The translations under genes were made by a program, and so were the position numbers. Positions 7,142 through 12,750 of a DNA stretch of 15,000 bases are shown piece after piece. How positions within the stretch are numbered: the first letter of the stretch is position 1; every line of letters begins with the position of its first letter. Below the pieces are notes generated by a model. That model was given only the letters and a program-made list of their open reading frames with translations, was not told the origin of the DNA and ran no database searches. The stretch spans positions 1-15,000 of the forward strand of contig MLAK01001429.1 in assembly GCA_001839685.1 (NCBI GenBank), read 5' to 3'. The DNA comes from Tritrichomonas foetus. Lineage: Eukaryota > Parabasalia > Tritrichomonadida > Tritrichomonadidae.

Positions 7142-7413
7142 CTTTCAAATTATTTTATCGGATGTGAACGTCCAAACTCTCACGTGAATGATCAAAGTGT
7201 TGTAAGTTAATTTTTACTCATTTGTGTTTTTTATAAATTTTCCCTTTCTGAAGTAATTTATTTTTTAACACAATTTTATCTTTTATAAGCTTCAAATATA
7301 AAAAAAATTATTTTCTAAATTAAAGTTCATAAGGAATAATTATTATCCAGCTTATTTATTCAGATTAATTGGAATGTTTAACAATAATAATAGACAATAT
7401 CGAAATCATTGGT

Positions 7414-7441
7414 AATTTTGGTGATGTATGTTGCCAAAATT
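7414..7441. repeat. Perfect 8-bp inverted repeat
   Basis: AATTTTGG (7414-7421) and CCAAAATT (7434-7441) pair perfectly around a 12-base loop. It is mid-spacer, about 270 bases after the kinase stop and 190 before the next ATG. It may be an RNA hairpin or a binding site for a dimeric protein, or chance. Confidence 0.55.
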
Positions 7442-7568
7442 CAGTTTCTTCTTCCATTGTGAAATATATTTTATAAATAAAGGCTTGAATGTAAGATCAT
7501 ATGAAATATATCTCCATCATTTGTGAACATGGAAAAAAATCTTTCCAGAAAAGACGATAAAGCATAGG

Positions 7569-7601
7569 GAAAATTGACCTTAAAACAAGAAAATTGGCCT
7601 T
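7569..7601 (+). promoter_or_regulatory. Direct repeat GAAAATTG(A/G)CCTT, 20-bp spacing
   Basis: The 13-base motif at 7569-7581 recurs at 7589-7601 with one change. The units are exactly 20 bases apart, near two DNA turns, so bound proteins would face the same side. It ends 33 bases before the ATG at 7634. The second copy reads GCCTTT, and CCTTT resembles the M5 core promoter element reported in T. vaginalis. A regulatory role is inferred from position and spacing. Confidence 0.45.
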
Positions 7602-7611
7602 TCAAAATATG

Positions 7612-7630
7612 TCATTCTGTTTGATTCATT
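7612..7630 (+). promoter_or_regulatory. Two Inr-like TCATT strings before the COG8-like gene
   Basis: TCATT occurs at 7612-7616 and 7626-7630, placing candidate first bases 20 and 6 bases before the ATG at 7634. Either fits the short leaders of trichomonad mRNAs. They support this ATG as the true start. Confidence 0.45.
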
Positions 7631-7633
7631 CGA

Positions 7634-9472
7634 ATGGAACCCAAAAACATCACATTTATTAATCTGGTAAAAGAATTGATGACGTCTAGCCAAGATGAGA
7701 GAAATCAATATCTTAGTCAACTTAGGGAACATGTCAATAATCAGGCTGAAGTAAAATATGCATTACGTAAAAAAGTTGATAAATATGCCCAAATTTCTCA
7801 TTGTTTAAATAAGGTTCAGGATTCCTATATAGAATCGAGGAATAGTTCATTTCATTCAAAAATTGAAGATATTAATAATTCTCTAGCTGTCATTCCCCAT
7901 TTTATTGATGATCATAGAGAGACAATCAGTGAAATATCAAATCTTCAAAACAAACAACAATTTTTATCAAATCTCATTCAACTCAAAAATTTTCCAATCC
8001 AATTAAAAAATATGATTGCGAATTCAAAAGGTAATGATTTGAAAGATGCCATTCATTCGACTCTTACATTTTCTTTATTTATTCAAAAACATCAGGATGT
8101 AAAAATAATTCAAGAGATTATAAAAGAAATGAACTTTTACAAAAATATGATTTTCAACTTACTTTTCGAAAAAATTTATGTGCCAAATTACAAATTGACA
8201 GAAGTTTCAAACCTTTCTTTATTAAAGGGTAATAAAATAAAAGAAGAAGAAGCTCAGCCAATTAAAGACTCGTTTCGATCCACAATTATTTTATTAATTT
8301 TGACTTCTTTTTATTTAAAAAATAATATTTCTGAAAATAAAACTGGAAACATAACTAAAAACCAATCTTTAAGTGAAAAAAATAATTTAGATACTCTTGA
8401 AAATAAAGAAGAAGGAAAAAAATTATTCGAAGATTCCACAATTAATACAGTGTTTGAAGAGTTTCAACAAGTTTGGCTTTTAAAAATAACCGAAATGAAC
8501 AATATAAATTCTAATAGTACATTTCAATCAATTATAAACAGTTATGTTGTTGCTTGTTCAGTCTGGAAAGTTCTCTTCGATGAAAAAGAAGAACTTAAGA
8601 AAATAATTTCAAACGAACAATTAAACTTAACTTCAAGATTTAAAGATTTCAAATTAATTTTAAGCAATTATTTCATAAATATAGAAAAAGTAGCAGGTTT
8701 GTTTTTCAGTGATGATGTTCATGATGAAATAATGAGTGATTATTTCCATGTATTTGATAAATATAAAGGTCCTCATTTAATAGATCATAACATCACTGAG
8801 ATTTATTTTTTGGGATCTATGAAACGATATATCAGCAAATTGTTTGATATGGATGATATTAGTCTTTATCCAAATATTATTGATAATCAACAAAACGATT
8901 TAAATATTATTCTTAAACTATACGACCAAATTCCTAAAGAAATGCTGCCTAATTTAGATTTAAAGCTCATTAATATGATTTTTGTTGTTTTTGATCCAAA
9001 AACAATTCCTCTTTCCCTACCTGCTACAAATTTACTTTATATTTTGTTGTTTGCATCAAATGAATTATTTCCGTTCTTGAATGAAGATAATTTAAGAACT
9101 TTAATTGAACATTTTAATAAATCCCTTGTACCAAAAATTGTGGCAGTTTGGAAAATGAAAATTTATTATCAATTAACACAAACTTCCGATTTACATCTGT
9201 ATAATTTTAAAGATCTGTTTACTCAAATATATGAAATGTTTAATTTGAAGAAATTTTGTAATGAAATTCTCCCATGTAAAGAAGCGTTCATGGAGGAAAT
9301 TGTTAATTCAACTATTCTTTGTTTAATACAAAATTACATTGATGAAAGAAATAAATGGAATATACCTCGGAAAAATTTTTTAGAAACCCAATATGGAAAT
9401 TGTGCTAAATTTTTGAATGAAATTGGGTGTAAGCCAAACATTAAGCTTGAGCAAATGATTGATGAGAACTGA
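7634..9472 (+). CDS. Probable COG8-like (Dor1/Vps51-type) Golgi tethering subunit
   Basis: A 612-residue, almost wholly helical protein with no transmembrane segment or catalytic motif. Residues about 110-180 recall COG8/Dor1: a leucine-rich helix ending in FPIQL (120-124), an alternating segment with DLKDAI (135-140), then KHQDVKIIQEIIKEM (152-166), close to the COG8 pattern IPVIQGIVNEV. The helical N-terminal stretch before it (about 40-110) fits the coiled-coil bundle of Vps51-superfamily tethers. Its length is also that of animal COG8. COG8 belongs to the conserved oligomeric Golgi complex, which tethers vesicles for retrograde traffic within the Golgi. A Lys/Asn-rich low-complexity insertion lies at about 228-262. 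The gene is more AT-rich than the DRG2 gene, with many AAA, AAT and TTA codons. The call rests on remembered sequence pattern only; another Vps51-type subunit (COG, exocyst or GARP) is possible. The ATG has Inr-like sequences just upstream. Confidence 0.5.
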   Translation: MEPKNITFINLVKELMTSSQDERNQYLSQLREHVNNQAEVKYALRKKVDKYAQISHCLNKVQDSYIESRNSSFHSKIEDINNSLAVIPHFIDDHRETISEISNLQNKQQFLSNLIQLKNFPIQLKNMIANSKGNDLKDAIHSTLTFSLFIQKHQDVKIIQEIIKEMNFYKNMIFNLLFEKIYVPNYKLTEVSNLSLLKGNKIKEEEAQPIKDSFRSTIILLILTSFYLKNNISENKTGNITKNQSLSEKNNLDTLENKEEGKKLFEDSTINTVFEEFQQVWLLKITEMNNINSNSTFQSIINSYVVACSVWKVLFDEKEELKKIISNEQLNLTSRFKDFKLILSNYFINIEKVAGLFFSDDVHDEIMSDYFHVFDKYKGPHLIDHNITEIYFLGSMKRYISKLFDMDDISLYPNIIDNQQNDLNIILKLYDQIPKEMLPNLDLKLINMIFVVFDPKTIPLSLPATNLLYILLFASNELFPFLNEDNLRTLIEHFNKSLVPKIVAVWKMKIYYQLTQTSDLHLYNFKDLFTQIYEMFNLKKFCNEILPCKEAFMEEIVNSTILCLIQNYIDERNKWNIPRKNFLETQYGNCAKFLNEIGCKPNIKLEQMIDEN

Positions 9473-9571
9473 TTTGTAATGATATTTATTATACAAATAA
9501 AATGGTTTTTGAAAACTATTCGTATGTATTTTTTAAAACTTAGACAAGTGCTTTCACTTAATCAGGAAAAT

Positions 9572-9601
9572 CGGTTGAGGTCAAATATTCGATTTAACCG
9601 T
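9572..9601 (+). promoter_or_regulatory. Inverted AACCG pair upstream of the 9628 gene
   Basis: CGGTT at 9572-9576 and AACCG at 9596-9600 are mirror copies of a Myb-type core (AACNG), the second inside TTAACCGT (9594-9601). They end 27 bases before the ATG at 9628. TTAACCGT also occurs, inverted, upstream of DRG2 (11322-11329). Trichomonad promoters are known to use Myb-like factors; binding here is inferred. Confidence 0.4.
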
Positions 9602-9627
9602 TTTACGTTTAATATTTGTGATTCAAA

Positions 9628-11040
9628 ATGAGCGCGAAATCTACTCATAACTCTTTATCCTTAAATAACCTGATGGGAAATTTATCAGAATCTACAGAAA
9701 CGGACCTCACTGAGGAGACATCTCAATTTTATGAAACACTTCAACGATATCAAAGTGAAACCCAAACAATTCAATCAATACTTAATTCGTTATATCATAA
9801 AATAGATAAATCAATATCTCCTTCTAGTAGAATGAGTAACAAATCGAAAAATGTAACTGTATCATGTGAAGTCATAAAAGATCTTCAAAATCGATTAAAA
9901 TTACTTGAAGCTGAAAATGAAGAGTTATCAATGCAGATGAAAAAATTCGCTACAGTTAGTGACATATCATCTATTCATCCTGGTAGTCAAGTAAACTCAT
10001 CAAAATTCTCAAAACAATCCCCAAATTCATTATTTTCCGATATTGTCCCTCCATCAAGTGAAATAAAAATAAATACTCCAAAAAGTGTTCATTTTTCAAC
10101 ACCTAAAAATGAGCCAAACAATACATCAAATCATACAGTCAAGAATGAGACAGAACTTCAAATTAAGTATGCAGAGTTAGTTGCTGAAAATCACAAACTT
10201 AAAAAAGAATTAACCGAACAGAAAAACTTAAATGAAACTTTTCAAAATCAACAAATAAATGCACTTCAAAAGCTCTTATCATTGGCTAATTTACCATATA
10301 ATGAAAATGCTGATATTAATAAAGAAATGGAAAAAGTTATAACACATCTGTCACATAATTTTTCAAAATCACAATCTTGTAATGAATCAGTTTATCACCT
10401 GAAGAGCGAAATTGCCAAAGGAAAAAGAGAAATATCAAATATATTGAATTCATATAAAGACGAATTATTTAATTTAAGGTTAATGACAATACATGGTATC
10501 CAGAATCATATTAACAAACTAAAAAACTCATCATCGATACAATCAAATGTTCAATCTAATGTTCAACAAAACCAAATTAATTTAAATAAACAAAGCTTTA
10601 ATCAAACCAATCAAAGTAAAAATAATATTAGTGTAATTAATCAAAATGTTAAAAATTATTCATTAAAATCATCTCCCAATAAATCAGAAAGTCAAAATTC
10701 TTTCGTGCTTATTCGAGGACTCGAAGAACTCGTTAATGCACTTTCTATTCACTTTCCCGAAATAGAAAAAGAATCGATAAATGATTTATTATATAATCCA
10801 AGACAATTTGCACAATATATTAATAGCATCAGATCAACACTTGATTCAAAAGTTCAAGGGCTCAGAATTGAGAACCAGAAACTCCAAAATGACGTTTCTT
10901 CAGCGAATAATCAAATTAAATCTACAACAATTTCTAATGATATCAAAAGAACTGTTCGAGATATTATGTCTTCTATTAATAAAGTTTCCCGTGAAATGCA
11001 GATCGAGCATAAAGAACTTTTAGCTCATTTAGAGCAATAA
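9628..11040 (+). CDS. Coiled-coil protein with N/Q-rich segment, function unknown
   Basis: Encodes 470 residues with no domain I recognise. Coiled-coil-like helices lie at about 83-107 (leucine/glutamate spacing), 172-216, 255-298 and 405-470. Ser-rich, probably disordered linkers lie between them (61-80, 110-165). Residues about 302-345 are strongly Asn/Gln/Ser-rich with repeated SNVQ (306-313), a prion-like composition. TP and SP sites are present, including S349-P-N-K, which fits the minimal CDK site. Residues 359-400 (FVLIRGLEELVNAL onward) look folded and helical with less low complexity, so they may be the conserved core. The architecture suggests a scaffold, for example of centrosome, basal body or cytoskeleton, but this is inference. 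The ATG at 9628 follows TCAAA only a few bases upstream, so a later in-frame ATG at codon 16 is possible. It lies 155 bases after the COG8-like gene on the same strand. Confidence 0.8.
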   Translation: MSAKSTHNSLSLNNLMGNLSESTETDLTEETSQFYETLQRYQSETQTIQSILNSLYHKIDKSISPSSRMSNKSKNVTVSCEVIKDLQNRLKLLEAENEELSMQMKKFATVSDISSIHPGSQVNSSKFSKQSPNSLFSDIVPPSSEIKINTPKSVHFSTPKNEPNNTSNHTVKNETELQIKYAELVAENHKLKKELTEQKNLNETFQNQQINALQKLLSLANLPYNENADINKEMEKVITHLSHNFSKSQSCNESVYHLKSEIAKGKREISNILNSYKDELFNLRLMTIHGIQNHINKLKNSSSIQSNVQSNVQQNQINLNKQSFNQTNQSKNNISVINQNVKNYSLKSSPNKSESQNSFVLIRGLEELVNALSIHFPEIEKESINDLLYNPRQFAQYINSIRSTLDSKVQGLRIENQKLQNDVSSANNQIKSTTISNDIKRTVRDIMSSINKVSREMQIEHKELLAHLEQ

Positions 11041-11389
11041 TGTTATATCGATTCATATTTGTAAGAATTATTGTATTTTTATAATAAACTATACTAATCA
11101 AAATTATTTTATATCCTCCCTATTTTTATTCTCTTGAAAAAAAATATTTGGAGATGTTATCTTGATTTGATTAAGAAAAATGTAAAAGATCATTTAAGCC
11201 TAACTATATTCATATAATTCCTTCAATGGAAAAATTCCGAATTCATGGGCAATGTTGATCAGACCCTAATGAAAAAGTTCAAAATGATTTGAATGCAAAA
11301 CGATCAATACCGATCAAAATTACGGTTAATTAGAAGCCAACGCCGATCAAAATTCTCTCAAATTTACCAAAACTAGACTCAAAAAACAA
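11041..11389. other. Spacer and promoter region upstream of DRG2
   Basis: No gene is seen. The first part is AT-rich 3' flank of the coiled-coil gene, including TAAA at 11085. The last 140 bases are less AT-rich and carry repeated GATCA motifs and ACGGTTAA, described separately. No good TCA-pyrimidine-A/T is close to the ATG; the nearest is TCAAA at 11379, 9 bases before it when counted from the A. Confidence 0.55.
11257..11354 (+). promoter_or_regulatory. Cluster of GATCA motifs and a 12-bp direct repeat before DRG2
   Basis: GATCA occurs at 11257, 11302, 11312 and 11345. Two copies are part of an exact 12-base repeat CCGATCAAAATT (11310-11321 and 11343-11354), 33 bases apart, close to three DNA turns. 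Between them is ACGGTTAA (11322-11329), the reverse complement of TTAACCGT upstream of the 9628 gene. The block lies 36-133 bases before the ATG, as expected for a promoter. The binding factor is unknown. Confidence 0.45.
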
Positions 11390-12493
11390 ATGGGTATTGC
11401 CGAGCGTATTGCAGATATCGAAAAAGAAATTGGAAGGACCCAAATCAACAAGGCTACCGAGCGTCACCTTGGTATGCTTAAATCGCAGCTTGTCAAACTT
11501 CGAGCCCAATTGGTGGAAGAAGCCTCTCAAGGAGGAGGTGGAGGTCCTCAATTCGACGTTGCACGAACAGGTGACGCGCGTGTTTGTCTTTTTGGTTTCC
11601 CATCAGTCGGTAAATCCTCCCTCCTTTCAAAATTGACCGGATATCAATCACCAGTTGGAGATTACGACTTTACGACCGTTACAGCCATTCCAGCCATTCT
11701 CGAAGTCAATGGCGTCAAAATACAGTTACTCGATCTTCCAGGTATTCTTCAGGGCGCAAGCACAGGATATGGAAAAGGAAAGCAAGTTTTAGGTGTTGTC
11801 AGGTCCTGCGACCTCATCGTTTTTGTTGTCGATTCAGCTAAAGCCGATATGGAAATCAAAACATTGACAGAGGAACTTCACACATTTGGAATCCGAGTTA
11901 ATGAAGAGCCGCCTAAAATTGAAATCACTCCGCTGGTTAGAGGTGGTGTCACAATTGATTGCACGTGCCCACAGACCCACTTAGATGAAGATTTCATGCG
12001 CCAGCTCGCCACGGCGAACAGGTTTAGGTCTGGGCATATCCATCTTCGTGAGGATGCAACAGTTGATCGTTTTATTGATGCTTTTAATGTAAAGAACTTG
12101 AAATACCTCCCAGCAATGTATGTTTACAACAAGATCGATACACAAACGATCGAAGAGATTGATAGACTTGCACATAAAGAAAATTCTGTTGTAGCTTCTG
12201 TCATATTCAACTTGAATCTTGATTTGATATCACAAACAATATACAAGAATTTGAATATCACAAGAATCTATACAAAACCACCCGGTGGTCCCCCAGATTT
12301 TGAAGAAGCTGTCCTGTTGAGGAATTCAACAACAGTGAAAGACTTGTGTATGCATATTCACAAAGACCTCGTAGATAATTTCAAAGGTGCCCAGGTTTGG
12401 GGAAGCAGCGTGAAGAGGCCTGGACAACTCGTCGGATTGAATCACTCCCTCGAAGATGAAGATGTGGTCTGCATCAAGACGAACAAGACATGA
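11390..12493 (+). CDS. DRG2: Developmentally regulated GTP-binding protein, DRG2/Rbg2 type
   Basis: An OBG/HflX-superfamily GTPase of the DRG family, cytosolic, ribosome-associated and linked to translation in eukaryotes, usually stabilised by a DFRP2 partner. It is 367 residues, the normal length. The N-terminal helical part (MGIAERIADIEKEI, 1-14) matches DRG2 rather than DRG1. G motifs: G1 GFPSVGKSS (69-77), a switch I threonine pair in DFTT (93-96), G3 DLPG (115-118), G4 NKID (247-250) and a G5-like VVAS (267-270). A basic loop GYGKGKQV (126-133) follows G3. The C-terminal TGS domain spans about 290-363 (IYTKPPG at 293-299, VWG 336-338, LEDEDV 354-359). EEIDRLA (255-261) and NSVV with LNLD (274-278) also favour DRG2. 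Codon use is more GC-containing and selective (CTC, TTC, GGT) than in neighbouring genes, consistent with higher expression. No intron is seen. It converges on the minus-strand gene downstream. Confidence 0.95.
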   Translation: MGIAERIADIEKEIGRTQINKATERHLGMLKSQLVKLRAQLVEEASQGGGGGPQFDVARTGDARVCLFGFPSVGKSSLLSKLTGYQSPVGDYDFTTVTAIPAILEVNGVKIQLLDLPGILQGASTGYGKGKQVLGVVRSCDLIVFVVDSAKADMEIKTLTEELHTFGIRVNEEPPKIEITPLVRGGVTIDCTCPQTHLDEDFMRQLATANRFRSGHIHLREDATVDRFIDAFNVKNLKYLPAMYVYNKIDTQTIEEIDRLAHKENSVVASVIFNLNLDLISQTIYKNLNITRIYTKPPGGPPDFEEAVLLRNSTTVKDLCMHIHKDLVDNFKGAQVWGSSVKRPGQLVGLNHSLEDEDVVCIKTNKT

Positions 12494-12633
12494 TTTATTA
12501 TTAAACTGTATCAATTTATAATATTTGTTTTTCTCTTTTATTCAGATTTAGTGACTGTGCAGAATTAATGGTTTTTCCAGAGTTGTAAAGTAATTTTTGA
12601 TTCTGCGGAATTATCGAAGATTTTAAGAAAGAT

Positions 12634-12675
12634 AAGAAGATTAAAAGAATGAAAAGAAGATTAAAAGAATGAAAA
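12634..12675. repeat. Perfect 20-bp tandem repeat, about two copies
   Basis: The 20-base unit AGAAGATTAAAAGAATGAAA occurs at 12635-12654 and again at 12655-12674 without mismatch. A degenerate relative (GAAGATTTTAAGAAAG) precedes it from about 12616. It lies in the 257-base convergent spacer between the DRG2 stop (12493) and the minus-strand gene, which otherwise shows no gene. A recent slippage duplication is the likely cause. Confidence 0.8.
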
Positions 12676-12750
12676 CATGAGAATGAATAACAAAGCTATC
12701 AACATTGAATATATCTATATTTATAAATAAAACATAGCAAAGAAATTGAA

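Larger units (their letters stand above)
7142..7633. other. Spacer between the kinase and COG8-like genes
   Basis: No gene is supported. The kinase frame stays open for 22 codons after its TAA, but the translation does not resemble Sel1 or anything else I know. The middle is very AT-rich. It contains a perfect 8-bp inverted repeat (7414-7441) and, near the next gene, a 20-bp-spaced direct repeat (7569-7601) and two TCATT strings. Confidence 0.55.

Noticed and set aside
7142..7207. Stop-codon readthrough extending the kinase by 22 codons
   Set aside because: The translated tail does not continue the Sel1-like pattern, and a short open run after a stop is unremarkable.
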